Below are positions 8,292 through 17,422 of a stretch of 64,000 nucleotides of DNA, one piece after another (the stretch's first letter is position 1; every line of letters starts with the position of its first letter). The notes below the pieces were generated by a model that saw nothing but the letters and a program-made list of their open reading frames with translations, was not told the DNA's origin and ran no database searches. Both the position numbers and the translations under genes were made by a program. Source of the DNA: an uncultured Bacteroidales bacterium (lineage in GTDB: Bacteria; Bacteroidota; Bacteroidia; Bacteroidales; P3); NCBI GenBank assembly GCA_937886715.1, contig CAKZZD010000019.1:1-64000 (forward strand), in the 5' to 3' direction.

Positions 8292-9116
8292 TCACCTCGA
8301 CATGTGATAATTGCACAGGCCATCGACAGGATCGGCCAACACACCCCTCACTTCAATCCCCTTTCCCTTCATCAAATATTTCAACAACGGTTCGACCGCA
8401 GCAGCAATGCCGCCTACCAAATAAAGTTCCCTGCAACCAGTCTGCGGTAGCAAAAGAGCCAACTGACTATCAAACCATTCGTCAAGTACTCTTAGAATCA
8501 ATTGTTTGCAATACTCATCATCAATCCGTCGCACGGCAAACGGAGCCAACGAGGCCAAAAACCGGTTGGCATGTGGCTGATGGTACACACGATCCATCCA
8601 TTCGCTGTAAGAATAAGGAAAAACTGTTTGGAACAACTCAGCCAATCGGCTTGGCATAACACCAACCAGATAATCATGCAGCAAAAGACGGCCCAAGTGG
8701 TTGCCAGATCCATGATCGCCAAGCACATATCCCGTACTGGCAACCCTACCCGCCACATCATGTCCATCATAGAAACAGGCATTACTTCCTGTGCCAAGAA
8801 TGCCGACTAGCCCGGCATGGTCGGCACATGCCGCTCGACACGCTCCAAGGAGATCCGTTTCAACGGCAACAATGTCGGTATGGAAACTTTTCTTTAGTAA
8901 TCTGGCAACACGCATTCGCTGAACTTCGTCGCCGCATCCTGCCCCATAAAAAAACACGCGGTCGCAATGCCCCAAAGAAGAGACTTCTGCGAATGCCGAC
9001 ATAAAAGCGGTATCGTCCGTAAAATGGGGATTCAATCCTGCTGTAACTATCTTGTTACCAGACAATATATCCACCCAGGTTGTACTGGTGCTCCCGCTAT
9101 CGGCCACCAATATCAT
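8292..9116 (-). CDS. BadF/BadG-family sugar kinase (N-acetylglucosamine/MurNAc kinase-like)
   Basis: A 274-residue ASKHA-fold ATPase. Visible elements are the phosphate-1 loop [14 protein letters not shown] at the N-terminus, [14 protein letters not shown] (phosphate-2 region), [15 protein letters not shown], and [13 protein letters not shown] (adenosine region). In Bacteroidetes this family is usually called N-acetylglucosamine kinase and may salvage amino sugars from wall turnover; the substrate is inferred. Its start overlaps the pyrD stop by 4 bases, so it is the last gene of a pyrK-pyrD-kinase operon, an unusual partnership. Confidence 0.85.
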   Translation of the reverse strand: MILVADSGSTSTTWVDILSGNKIVTAGLNPHFTDDTAFMSAFAEVSSLGHCDRVFFYGAGCGDEVQRMRVARLLKKSFHTDIVAVETDLLGACRAACADHAGLVGILGTGSNACFYDGHDVAGRVASTGYVLGDHGSGNHLGRLLLHDYLVGVMPSRLAELFQTVFPYSYSEWMDRVYHQPHANRFLASLAPFAVRRIDDEYCKQLILRVLDEWFDSQLALLLPQTGCRELYLVGGIAAAVEPLLKYLMKGKGIEVRGVLADPVDGLCNYHMSR

Positions 9117-10012
9117 ATAATGCCGATAATTTCATTTATATCACTGATTCCATGGCGTCTGCAGTAACCTTCAAGGCCATCCACAATCTTGACAGTTATG
9201 GCGGGATCAATGAAGTTGGCTGTGCCCACCTGCACCGCCTTCGCTCCTGCCATCAGGAATTCCAGCGCATCAGACGCCGAGGCGATGCCGCCCAATCCGA
9301 TGACAGGAATTTGCACTGCATGAGCCACCTGCCACACCATCCGGACAGCGACTGGCTTCACCGCCGGACCGCTCAATCCTCCGGTAATAGTGCTCAAGTA
9401 AGGCCTCCGCTTCTCGACATCGATAGCCATTCCAAGCATCGTGTTGATGAGAGACACACTGTCGGCTCCGGCCTCCTCCACCGCGTGCGCGATGTCAACA
9501 ATACTCGTTACATTCGGTGTCAACTTCACTATCAGCGTTTTATGATACACTTTCCGCACCTCGCTCACCACTTGGGAAGCCATAGCCGGATCCACTCCGA
9601 ATCCCATTCCTCCCTTTTTGACATTCGGACAGCTGATGTTCAATTCGATGGCAGGTATCGCGTCAAGATTGTCAATCTTCTCAGCCACCATACAATACTC
9701 GTCTATTGACGAGCCACTGACATTGACAATGATATTGGTATCCAAATGCTTGATTCTATGATACACATCGCTGCAAAAAGCATCCACACCGACATTCTGA
9801 AGTCCCACTGCATTGAGCATTCCAGAAGGGGTTTCGGCCATGCGCGGATAAGGGTTACCTTGGCGACGTTCTCCGGTGGTGCCTTTCACCACAATGCCAC
9901 CCAAACGGCTCAAATCGACAAAATCGGAAAATTCTTCTCCATAACCAAATGTACCGGAAGCCGTCATCACCGGATTCTTCAGATTCAGATTGTGAACTTT
10001 AACTTCTAACAT
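9113..10012 (-). CDS. pyrD: Dihydroorotate dehydrogenase, type 1B catalytic subunit
   Basis: A 299-residue FMN TIM barrel. Motifs include [15 protein letters not shown], the [16 protein letters not shown] region, [16 protein letters not shown] (the Cys is the probable catalytic base of class 1 enzymes), [24 protein letters not shown] and [18 protein letters not shown]. It oxidises dihydroorotate to orotate in pyrimidine synthesis, passing electrons through PyrK to NAD+. It follows pyrK by 12 bases. The 1B type suits an anaerobe because no quinone is needed. Confidence 0.97.
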   Translation of the reverse strand: MLEVKVHNLNLKNPVMTASGTFGYGEEFSDFVDLSRLGGIVVKGTTGERRQGNPYPRMAETPSGMLNAVGLQNVGVDAFCSDVYHRIKHLDTNIIVNVSGSSIDEYCMVAEKIDNLDAIPAIELNISCPNVKKGGMGFGVDPAMASQVVSEVRKVYHKTLIVKLTPNVTSIVDIAHAVEEAGADSVSLINTMLGMAIDVEKRRPYLSTITGGLSGPAVKPVAVRMVWQVAHAVQIPVIGLGGIASASDALEFLMAGAKAVQVGTANFIDPAITVKIVDGLEGYCRRHGISDINEIIGII

Positions 10013-10024
10013 AACCTGACATTT

Positions 10025-10801
10025 TTATTTTTCATACCACTTCTTCATATTCGCGATGTCGAACACAGGGCCCTCCTTGCACACACACTTGTGACCCAGG
10101 TCAGTGTCGGTCACACAGCATAGGCAGGCTCCTATCCCGCAAGCCATAATATTCTCCAGGCTCACCTCGCACCTGATATTCCTTTCAGCCGCCGATCGGG
10201 CCACAGCCTTCATCATCGGTGTAGGACCGCAGGTATAGATGATGTCATAAGGACGTTCGAATTCAGGATGGCTGACTACCATCCCTTTATGACCAAGAGA
10301 ACCATCGTCGGTGGTGATCAGAAGCTGCGCATAGGGCGTAAATACATCGCTCACAGGTATCAGGTCCTTTGTTCTGCCACCCAGCAGAACGGTGGGACGA
10401 ATGCCTCGCTGAGCGAGCACCTTGGCAAGATGAAGCAACGGAGCCGTACCGGCACCGCCACCAACCATAAGCACCTTGGAATCAGCAGGTATATCCGTGC
10501 TGAACCCATTACCCAAGGGATACACCACATTCAACTTCTCGCCCACCCTCATTTCCGACAAACGGCGTGTGCCGTTGCCTACAATCTGTATCAGCAACTT
10601 AAGCCGACCCGCTTCCACGTCGGCATCATGAATCGAAATAGGCCGCCGCAACATCACCTCGCGGGATCCTGGCACGAGCACCTCAACAAACTGTCCAGGT
10701 GCCACAGCTTTCATGGAATCAGCATGTTGCAAAACAAGGATAAAATAATGTTCGCCACACTGCTGTCGGTCAACTATCGTAAAATCGTGTATCTCCTTCA
10801 T
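10025..10801 (-). CDS. pyrK: Dihydroorotate dehydrogenase electron transfer subunit PyrK
   Basis: A 258-residue ferredoxin-reductase-type protein. The N-terminal FAD domain has REVMLRRPISIHD; the nucleotide domain has VLMVGGGAGTAPLLHLA and IIYTCGPTPMMKAV; the C-terminus has cysteines C221, C226, C229 and C241 in CGIGACLCC...CVC, the [2Fe-2S] site. It carries electrons from PyrD to NAD+. It is the first gene of its operon and has a well-placed promoter 28-60 bases upstream. Confidence 0.96.
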   Translation of the reverse strand: MKEIHDFTIVDRQQCGEHYFILVLQHADSMKAVAPGQFVEVLVPGSREVMLRRPISIHDADVEAGRLKLLIQIVGNGTRRLSEMRVGEKLNVVYPLGNGFSTDIPADSKVLMVGGGAGTAPLLHLAKVLAQRGIRPTVLLGGRTKDLIPVSDVFTPYAQLLITTDDGSLGHKGMVVSHPEFERPYDIIYTCGPTPMMKAVARSAAERNIRCEVSLENIMACGIGACLCCVTDTDLGHKCVCKEGPVFDIANMKKWYEK

Positions 10802-10828
10802 GCGTCTTCAATATATGGAATTGTTTTG

Positions 10829-10861
10829 CAAAAGTACGAAATTTTTGCGTACTGCACCAAA
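10829..10861 (-). promoter_or_regulatory. Bacteroidetes promoter for the pyrK operon
   Basis: On the reverse strand TTTG (10858-10861) and TACTTTTG (10829-10836) are separated by 21 bases, close to the phylum consensus, and precede the pyrK start by 27 bases. Confidence 0.7.
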
Positions 10862-10932
10862 ATAGTTATCCACAGTCAACGTTCGTGCCCCTGAACAGCC
10901 ATTTTCAAAACGTTGATTCTCCACACCCTCTC

Positions 10933-10988
10933 CATGCCTGCGCCCTACCAACTCCTACCGCGGTAGGAGTTGGTAGGGCGCAGGCATG
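10933..10988. repeat. Perfect 56-base palindrome, family A copy 2
   Basis: Two 28-base arms (10933-10960 and 10961-10988) are exact reverse complements with no spacer; the centre is CTACCGCGGTAG and the inner arms carry the family core CTCCTACC/GGTAGGAG. The outer arms (CATGCCTGCGCCC) differ from other copies, so this copy has a distinct outer stem. It lies between the divergent pyrK and cdd promoters. Confidence 0.92.
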
Positions 10989-11022
10989 TGGTTGTCACGG
11001 TGTTGCGAGGATATTAATGCTC

Positions 11023-11057
11023 TTTGCATCTCATATGGGCAAAAAGTGCTATATTTG
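11023..11057 (+). promoter_or_regulatory. Bacteroidetes promoter for cdd
   Basis: TTTG at 11023-11026 and TATATTTG at 11050-11057 with a 23-base spacer, slightly long for the consensus. The -7 box lies 24 bases before the chosen cdd start, which argues against the earlier in-frame ATG at 10986 inside the palindrome. Confidence 0.6.
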
Positions 11058-11081
11058 CATGAGAAAACAACACCCATAAAA

Positions 11082-11549
11082 ATGAATAAAAGTCTGACTA
11101 TCAATTACCAAGAATTCGACTCGCCGGATGAATTGAGCAAGGCCGACCGCTCGCTGATGGAACATGCCATAGCGGCCACCGGGAACGCCTACGCACCCTA
11201 TTCGTCGTTCCACGTGGGGGCAGCGCTGCTCCTCGGCAACGGGGAAATAGTGACCGGAAGCAACCAGGAGAACATTGCCTACCCGTCTGGGCTATGTGCA
11301 GAACGGACAGCCATGTTCGCCGCTTCGGCCCAGTATAGCGGGGCAAGGTTTGAAGCCTTGGCCGTTGTGGGCCGCAACAGCGACGGCCAATTGTGCGAGG
11401 CTTCACCATGTGGTGCCTGTCGCCAGGTGATGATAGAATATGAAGGGCGACAAGGCAGCCCGATGCGCATCATCTGCTATCTGGATGGGGGCAGAATCAG
11501 GGTGGTCGAAGGGGCCACAAATCTCCTGCCATTCGGGTTCAATTTTTGA
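11082..11549 (+). CDS. cdd: Cytidine deaminase
   Basis: A 155-residue zinc deaminase starting MNKSLTINYQ. The catalytic zinc site is complete: CAE (C72, with E74 as proton shuttle) and PCGACRQ (C110 and C113); the substrate loop is YAPYSSFHVGAALL with NQENIAYPSGLCAER. It converts cytidine and deoxycytidine to uridine and deoxyuridine in pyrimidine salvage, fitting its position opposite the pyrimidine synthesis operon. An open frame continues upstream but crosses the promoter and palindrome. Confidence 0.95.
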   Translation: MNKSLTINYQEFDSPDELSKADRSLMEHAIAATGNAYAPYSSFHVGAALLLGNGEIVTGSNQENIAYPSGLCAERTAMFAASAQYSGARFEALAVVGRNSDGQLCEASPCGACRQVMIEYEGRQGSPMRIICYLDGGRIRVVEGATNLLPFGFNF

Positions 11550-11608
11550 AAAACAGCACATTCCACTGCCGGGAAAAAGGACAAAAAAAAGACGGGCAGT
11601 TATTAAAA

Positions 11609-11644
11609 ATAGAATCATATTAAACACTGATTCTATGTTATTTA
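11609..11644 (+). terminator. Probable terminator after cdd
   Basis: ATAGAATCA (11609-11617) and TGATTCTAT (11628-11636) form a 9-pair stem with a 10-base loop, followed by a T-rich stretch GTTATTTATTT. The stem is AT-rich, so strength is uncertain. Confidence 0.45.
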
Positions 11645-11700
11645 TTTGACCAATGGAGATCAAGAAACAAAAAAAATTTCGCCACAAAGTTTTTTCTTTG

Positions 11701-11708
11701 TACTTTTG
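11701..11708 (+). promoter_or_regulatory. -7 box for the PpiD-like gene
   Basis: TACTTTTG matches TAnnTTTG and lies 67 bases upstream of the ATG at 11776. A -33 TTTG is not clear at the usual distance (the sequence there is near AATTTCG). Confidence 0.5.
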
Positions 11709-11775
11709 CACACTTAATTAAAATAAGAATAAATAATAAGCAAAGCGCTCAGCGCATAACTCAAACATTACAAAA

Positions 11776-13884
11776 ATGGGAATAATAGGAAGAATTAGAA
11801 AACACTCATGGGTAGCCGTAGCTATCGTCGGTATAGCTATTCTGGCGTTTATCCTTGGCGACTTGACGAAGAACAACGGGGGCATCCCCGACATGGGCAC
11901 CGTCAACAACGCCACACTCACCAACCAGCGCTTCAACGAGTTGGTACAGGAGATGGAAAACAGCTATAAGATGCAGCAGCAGGTGTCACAGATCCCCGCT
12001 GATGTTGAGACCCAGATTCGCGAGCAGGTTTGGCAGAACTTCGTCGACGAGACTTTGATGGAAGAGCAGATGAGCAAGCTCGGTCTTGCCGTCACTCCGG
12101 CCGAAATCAGCGATATGTACACCGGCACCTTCATCCACCCCTACCTTCGCCAAATGTTCACCAACCCTCAGACTGGCCAGTACGACATGCGCCAGGTGAA
12201 CTACATGATTGAGAACTTTGACCAGCTCGACACCAACTTCCGCACCCAGTGGGTGGAAGTAGAGAAATATGTGCGTCAAGACCGCGAGCAGCAGAAGTAT
12301 TCCACCCTCATCGGCTCGGGCTTCTATATGCCCAAGGCCATTACTGAGAAAGTGGCTTCTTATTCGGCCAACAGCTCTAATGTGCGCATCGCCATGCTGC
12401 CGTTCCAGAGCGTGGGCGACGACGAAGTGACGCTCACCGATGCTGACTATAAGGACTACTATAACACTCACAAGGGCGACTTCCGCGTAAGAGAAGAGCT
12501 TCGCGACGTAGAATTCATCACCTTCCCCGTCAACCCCACCCCACAGGACTTGGCCGACATCCAGGATCAGGTGAACAAAGTGTGGGATGAGTTCCAGACC
12601 ACACCCGAGGAGGAGATTCCTTTCTTTGTCAACGCAGAATCCGACCGCAGCTATGACTCGACCTACCGCAAAGCAAGCTCGTTCAAAGCCCCGTTCGACG
12701 AAATGATTGCCGCAAGTGCTGCCGGCACCATGCTGGCTCCCGTAATGGCTGAAGGCGAATGGATGATGGCCAAGGTGCTTGGTAGCGCCGTCCGCCCCGA
12801 CAGCCTGCGTGCAAGCGTTGTGTATGTGCTCAACAGCACCGCCGGTGGCAATATCACACGCACCAACGACCAGGCCAAGCACTTGGCCGACAGCGTGCTC
12901 GCACTGCTGAACAGCAAAAAGATGACCTTCGAAGAGGCCGTCGAACAGTTCTCCGACGATCCTCAAAAAGCCGAAACCAAGGGCGACATGGATTGGCAGC
13001 TTGATGGCGGATACGGCTTCTTGAACGAGGACATCATCAACACGCCTGTGGGAGGACACTTCCTCTTTGAACATCCCCAAGGAGTCGGATACTTTGTGGT
13101 GAAAGTCACCGACAAGACCCCTGCCACCAAGAAATACCGCGTGGCCATGATCACTCGCGAAATTGTGCCTTCGAACAACACCAACCGCGCCATCTACAAC
13201 GCCGCCAACAAGTTTGCCGGCCAGAATCGCACTTTGGCCGAATTCACCGCAGCCGCCCAGGAGCAGAATCTGCAGGTGCGCAGCGGCCGCATCAACATGA
13301 TGGCCAACAACATGGCTGGCATCAACAACGCCCGCAACATTGTCCAATGGGCCTTCAACGAGAACACCAAGATCGGCGATGTCGCCAACCAGGTGTTTGA
13401 ATGCGACGACATGTTTGTCGTAGTAGCCCTGAAAGAGGTCTACAAGAAAGGTTACGCCACCCTCGAGCAGGTGCGCGACATGATCGAACAGCCCACCCGT
13501 ATCGAGAAGAAAGCACAACTGCTGATTGCCCGCGCTGAAGAAGCAACAAAGAGCGCCAAAGACATCACCTCGATTGCCACCAAGTTAAATGTGGCCGTCG
13601 ACACTCTGGACAGCGTTTCCTTCAACGACTTCTACCTTGGCCGCTATGGCATGGAGCCCAAAGTCCAGTCGGTCATCGCCACCACCGAGAGCGGTCTTGT
13701 GGGCCCCGTCAAGGGTGCCAATGGCGTCTACATGGTGCAGGTCGACAGCAAAGCCAAACATGACGTCGACAACGCCACCGTCACGAACCAGCTGACCCAG
13801 GGCTACCGCAACAAAGTGCGTATGCTGACGCAGGTGCTGCGCGACAATGCCAAGATCACCGACCAGCGCAACAAGTTCTTCTAA
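11776..13884 (+). CDS. PpiD/SurA-like peptidyl-prolyl isomerase, membrane-anchored
   Basis: A 702-residue envelope foldase. Residues about 12-30 form one N-terminal transmembrane anchor, followed by a SurA-N-like helical chaperone region (residues about 40-220) and a parvulin-type rotamase region (about 345-460, with the MTFEEAVEQFSDDPQKAETKGDMDW segment typical of parvulins, here cited only by its start MTFEEAVEQFSDD), then a second chaperone-like region. It probably assists folding of exported proteins on the way to the outer membrane. It is followed by a strong hairpin and then the M23-like gene. The PpiD assignment is by architecture; catalytic activity is not certain. Confidence 0.88.
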   Translation: MGIIGRIRKHSWVAVAIVGIAILAFILGDLTKNNGGIPDMGTVNNATLTNQRFNELVQEMENSYKMQQQVSQIPADVETQIREQVWQNFVDETLMEEQMSKLGLAVTPAEISDMYTGTFIHPYLRQMFTNPQTGQYDMRQVNYMIENFDQLDTNFRTQWVEVEKYVRQDREQQKYSTLIGSGFYMPKAITEKVASYSANSSNVRIAMLPFQSVGDDEVTLTDADYKDYYNTHKGDFRVREELRDVEFITFPVNPTPQDLADIQDQVNKVWDEFQTTPEEEIPFFVNAESDRSYDSTYRKASSFKAPFDEMIAASAAGTMLAPVMAEGEWMMAKVLGSAVRPDSLRASVVYVLNSTAGGNITRTNDQAKHLADSVLALLNSKKMTFEEAVEQFSDDPQKAETKGDMDWQLDGGYGFLNEDIINTPVGGHFLFEHPQGVGYFVVKVTDKTPATKKYRVAMITREIVPSNNTNRAIYNAANKFAGQNRTLAEFTAAAQEQNLQVRSGRINMMANNMAGINNARNIVQWAFNENTKIGDVANQVFECDDMFVVVALKEVYKKGYATLEQVRDMIEQPTRIEKKAQLLIARAEEATKSAKDITSIATKLNVAVDTLDSVSFNDFYLGRYGMEPKVQSVIATTESGLVGPVKGANGVYMVQVDSKAKHDVDNATVTNQLTQGYRNKVRMLTQVLRDNAKITDQRNKFF

Positions 13885-13907
13885 AAGATATCTTCTAAGA
13901 ACCGATT

Positions 13908-13963
13908 GTGGAGAGCGGAAAACAATGATTGACTAATCAAATCTTTCCACTCTCCACTTTCAT
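13908..13963 (+). terminator. Compound stem-loop between the PpiD-like and M23-like genes
   Basis: Arms 13908-13921 and 13944-13957 pair over 14 bases with a single mismatch (GTGGAGAG at the base), and the loop contains a second small stem TGATT/AATCA (13926-13930 and 13935-13939). T-rich sequence follows. It may terminate or attenuate transcription into the M23-dxr-rseP operon. Confidence 0.55.
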
Positions 13964-13974
13964 TATATAATACC

Positions 13975-14856
13975 ATGTCACTCAGGGATTGGTGGATACG
14001 GCTTCGGAGCAAGCCTGTCAACGATGTCATCAGGCACAAACACCGCTTTGTGGTGATGGACACCGACACGTTTAAGGAGAAATTCTCCTTCCAGCTGTCG
14101 GGCATCAATCTTTTTGTGACCATCGGCATCACTGTCATCATACTGATACTGCTCACCACCATCCTGATTGCCTTCACGCCGCTCCGAGAATGGATTCCTG
14201 GATACACCAACAGCAAGATGCTGGAGCAGTCGTACGACAACACCCAACGTATTGACTCCCTCGAGACGGCCGTGGAAAACCAAGAATGGCTGATTTCTAC
14301 AATGCAGGCCATCATCAGCGGAAAAAACATCGACGAACAGATGAAACAAATGCTGGCCGACACCACAGCCACGCTGCAGCAAGTGGCCGACACTTACCGA
14401 CACTCCAAGGCCGACAGCCTGCTGCGTGAGGAGGTGGAGGCCACAACACGGGCCCAGGCTGCCAATGGCGGCGATATGGTTCTTGGCGGACACCGGTTTA
14501 TTCCTCCTCTGCATGGCAATGTCGTGCGCAAATACGACGCCACGTCGAACCACTATGGCACCGATATTGCCGGGATCACGGCGCAACCTGTTGTGGCTGC
14601 TTTCCGCGGAACCGTGGTAGCCACCCATCTGACCGATGACGCAGGCTATGTCATTATCATCCAGCATCCTGACAATATCACTACCATCTACCGCAACAAT
14701 AGTTCACTACTGAAACACCAAGGCGACATCGTACGCACCGGCGAACCTATCGCCATCGTGATCCCTGCCGGGAAAAAACCTTTGATGCCGTATCTCCATT
14801 TCGAAATATGGGAAAACGGACAATCAGTTGACCCAGAAGATATTATTGGCTTATAA
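13975..14856 (+). CDS. Membrane-anchored M23-type protein with a degenerate active site
   Basis: A 293-residue protein with a transmembrane segment at about residues 45-67, a helical coiled-coil stretch at about 83-165 and a C-terminal LytM/M23 domain. The first zinc motif is intact (HYGTD, H193 and D197), but the second motif, normally HxH, is YLH (Y273, H275), and the usual catalytic histidine before it is replaced in YRNNSSLL. It may therefore be a non-hydrolytic regulator of cell-wall amidases, as EnvC and NlpD are, or a weak peptidase. It begins a tight operon with dxr 10 bases downstream. Confidence 0.82.
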   Translation: MSLRDWWIRLRSKPVNDVIRHKHRFVVMDTDTFKEKFSFQLSGINLFVTIGITVIILILLTTILIAFTPLREWIPGYTNSKMLEQSYDNTQRIDSLETAVENQEWLISTMQAIISGKNIDEQMKQMLADTTATLQQVADTYRHSKADSLLREEVEATTRAQAANGGDMVLGGHRFIPPLHGNVVRKYDATSNHYGTDIAGITAQPVVAAFRGTVVATHLTDDAGYVIIIQHPDNITTIYRNNSSLLKHQGDIVRTGEPIAIVIPAGKKPLMPYLHFEIWENGQSVDPEDIIGL

Positions 14857-14866
14857 TCCTACCCGC

Positions 14867-16021
14867 ATGGCAACAACCCTCACACAAGATCCTCCGCAGA
14901 AACGCATCGCCATACTTGGATCCACCGGATCCATCGGTACCCAGACACTCAATGTCGTTCGCCGCCACCCCAAGCTGTTTAGCATCGAAGTGCTATGCGC
15001 AGGCTCAAATGCCGAACTGCTGGTGGCACAAGCCATTGAATTCCGGCCCAATGCCGTGGTCATCGCCGACGACACCAAGTACGCCGAAGTGCAGAACGCT
15101 TTGGCCGACAGCGACACAAAAGTATATGCAGGACCCGACGCCATGATCGATTTGATGGAGATGCCCACCATCGACATGGTGGTTGCCTCAATCGTAGGAT
15201 TTGCAGGTCTGCGTCCCACCCTTCGCGCCTTGGAATGCGGCAAGCCTGTTGCGCTGGCCAACAAAGAGACGTTGGTCGTGGCGGGAGCACTTGTCACAGA
15301 AACAGCCACGAAACATCGCACACCAATCCTGCCGGTAGATAGCGAACATTCAGCCATTTTCCAGTGCCTCATTGGCGAATATGCCATCGACAAAATCATA
15401 CTTACCGCCTCCGGCGGTCCCTTCCGAGGCATGACCCGTGACCAACTGGCCACCGTCACTGTGGAACAGACCCTGAAGCACCCCAACTGGAATATGGGCA
15501 GGAAAGTGACCGTCGATTCGGCCACCCTGATGAACAAAGGCCTTGAAGTGATCGAAGCCAAATGGCTTTTTGGCGTCGACATCCGGGACATTGAGGTACT
15601 CGTGCACCCGCAATCGGTGGTGCATTCCATGGTACAATTTTCCGACGGCAGCATCAAGGCCCAGCTCGGCGTTCCCACCATGGAAACCCCCATCCAATTC
15701 GCCCTTACATACCCACAACGTGTTGAAAGTCACCTACCTCGACTTGATTTCACCCACTACAAAAACCTCACCTTCGAGGCTCCCGACCGCAACACATTCC
15801 GTTGCCTTGACCTTGCTTACCATGCATGCGAAACCGGTGGTAACATGCCCTGCATCATGAATGCCGCCAATGAGGTCGCCGTCAAGCAATACCTCGAAGG
15901 CCGCATCTCTTTCCTCGACATTGCCGACTATGTGGAACACTCCATGCAAACGGCCCACTACATACCCAACCCGACCTTAGAAGATTTATTACAAACCGAC
16001 AAAACCATTCGACATCAATGA
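14867..16021 (+). CDS. dxr: 1-deoxy-D-xylulose 5-phosphate reductoisomerase
   Basis: A 384-residue enzyme starting MATTLTQDPPQKR; the earlier ATG at 14828 lies inside the preceding gene. It has the NADPH loop IAILGSTGSIGTQTL, NKETLVVAG, the substrate and metal motif LPVDSEHSAIFQ, the flexible loop region ASGGPFRGM, HPNWNMGRKVTVDSATLMNKGLE (cited here as HPNWNMGRKVTVDSATLMNK) and HPQSVVHSMVQ. It makes MEP for non-mevalonate isoprenoid synthesis. Its stop overlaps the rseP start (ATGA), as in several Bacteroidetes. Confidence 0.97.
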   Translation: MATTLTQDPPQKRIAILGSTGSIGTQTLNVVRRHPKLFSIEVLCAGSNAELLVAQAIEFRPNAVVIADDTKYAEVQNALADSDTKVYAGPDAMIDLMEMPTIDMVVASIVGFAGLRPTLRALECGKPVALANKETLVVAGALVTETATKHRTPILPVDSEHSAIFQCLIGEYAIDKIILTASGGPFRGMTRDQLATVTVEQTLKHPNWNMGRKVTVDSATLMNKGLEVIEAKWLFGVDIRDIEVLVHPQSVVHSMVQFSDGSIKAQLGVPTMETPIQFALTYPQRVESHLPRLDFTHYKNLTFEAPDRNTFRCLDLAYHACETGGNMPCIMNAANEVAVKQYLEGRISFLDIADYVEHSMQTAHYIPNPTLEDLLQTDKTIRHQ

Positions 16022-17421
16022 AATGGATTGCTCTCCTGCTTAGCCTCTCGCTGCTCGTGTTCACGCACGAGATGGGGCACCTCGGATTCGCCAAACTGTT
16101 CCACACCCGCGTCCGACGATTCTACCTGTTCTTCAACTGGGGCTTCTCCCTTTTCAAAGCCAAGAAGTTCAACGGAAAATGGCATTTCCGCTTCCTAAGC
16201 AGCAAAACACCTGACGAGTGGGATGAGAAAAACCTCAGCCCGGAAGACCAGGACAACACGCTCTGGGGCATCGGTTGGGTACCGCTGGGTGGTTACTGCG
16301 ACATCGCTGGCATGATCGACGAAACCAAAGGCACCGACGACCTTGAAAGCACTCCCCAACCATGGGAATACCGCACCAAACCTGCATGGCAGCGCCTCTG
16401 CATCATCAGCGGCGGTGTGCTGGTCAACTTCGTCTCAGCCCTGCTTCTCTACGGCCTCATCTTCGCCCATTGGGGCAAAGACGAACTGCCCCTGCGCAGC
16501 GCCAGCTTGGGATACCAGTACGCCGAAGTACTGCACCAGCAGGGATTCGTCGACGGCGACATCATCTACGCCATCGACGGTAAGGAATACTACGAAATTT
16601 CAGATGTCAACAAAGACCTCCTGCTGAACAATCCTAACATAGTGACCGTCAGGCGCGACACCTCGCTCGTCGACATCCACCTCTCTGGCAATCTGGCCCA
16701 GCAGCTCAACGAATCGGGCGAAAAACAACTGATGGCCATCCGTATGCCCTTCGTCATCAAAGACCTCACCGCCGATTCTCATGCCAAACGGGCCGGCATG
16801 ATGCCCGGCGACAGCATCGTCAGCATCAACGGCATACACATGCCCGCCTATCAAGACCTCACCGCCACCTTCGCCGAAAACAAGGGCAAAGAGTTGACCA
16901 TAGGATTTTTCCGCAACGGAACCTTCGACTCGCTGCCCGTCACCATCGACAACAACGGCCGCATCGGCGTCCAAGTCGAAACCCATATCGCCAAACTCTT
17001 CAAGGACTTCCACCACATCGACTACACCCTCTGGCAAGCCATCCCCGTCGGCATCAGCCACGGATGGAAAACCCTCGCCACCTACGTATCCTCCCTCAAA
17101 CTGCTCTTCGCCCCGGGCGGCACCAAAAACCTGGGAGGCTTCGGCGCTATGGCATCGCTCTTCCCCTCCTCCTGGGACTGGCAGGCCTTCTGGGAACTCA
17201 CAGCCCTGCTGGCGCTTATCCTGGCCTTCATGAACATCATCCCCATCCCCGGCCTCGACGGCGGACACATCCTCTTCACCCTTTGGGAGATTGTCACCGG
17301 CAGAAAACCCTCCGAAAAATTCCTCTCAGTAGCACAGAATATCGGTATGATACTCCTGCTCGCACTCATGGTCCTCGCCAACGGCAACGACCTCTGGCGA
17401 TGGCTAAGCGGAAAAATCTGA
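16018..17421 (+). CDS. rseP: RseP-type site-2 intramembrane zinc protease
   Basis: A 467-residue polytopic protein. The zinc motif HEMGH is at residues 17-21 in the first transmembrane segment, two PDZ-like regions lie between about 170 and 330 (one contains SHAKRAGMMPGDSIVSINGI, exactly 20 residues), and the third zinc ligand motif NIIPIPGLDGGH is near 405-416. It cleaves single-pass membrane proteins such as anti-sigma factors and remnant signal peptides. Position after dxr is conserved in many bacteria. The next gene starts 1 base after its stop. Confidence 0.95.
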   Translation: MKWIALLLSLSLLVFTHEMGHLGFAKLFHTRVRRFYLFFNWGFSLFKAKKFNGKWHFRFLSSKTPDEWDEKNLSPEDQDNTLWGIGWVPLGGYCDIAGMIDETKGTDDLESTPQPWEYRTKPAWQRLCIISGGVLVNFVSALLLYGLIFAHWGKDELPLRSASLGYQYAEVLHQQGFVDGDIIYAIDGKEYYEISDVNKDLLLNNPNIVTVRRDTSLVDIHLSGNLAQQLNESGEKQLMAIRMPFVIKDLTADSHAKRAGMMPGDSIVSINGIHMPAYQDLTATFAENKGKELTIGFFRNGTFDSLPVTIDNNGRIGVQVETHIAKLFKDFHHIDYTLWQAIPVGISHGWKTLATYVSSLKLLFAPGGTKNLGGFGAMASLFPSSWDWQAFWELTALLALILAFMNIIPIPGLDGGHILFTLWEIVTGRKPSEKFLSVAQNIGMILLLALMVLANGNDLWRWLSGKI

Positions 17422-17422
17422 C

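Noticed and set aside
11986..13518. Long reverse-strand open frame opposite the PpiD-like gene
   Set aside because: It lies wholly within a clear forward gene with family architecture; its protein is low-complexity in His/Val with no recognisable motif, an effect of GC-rich codon use on the opposite strand.
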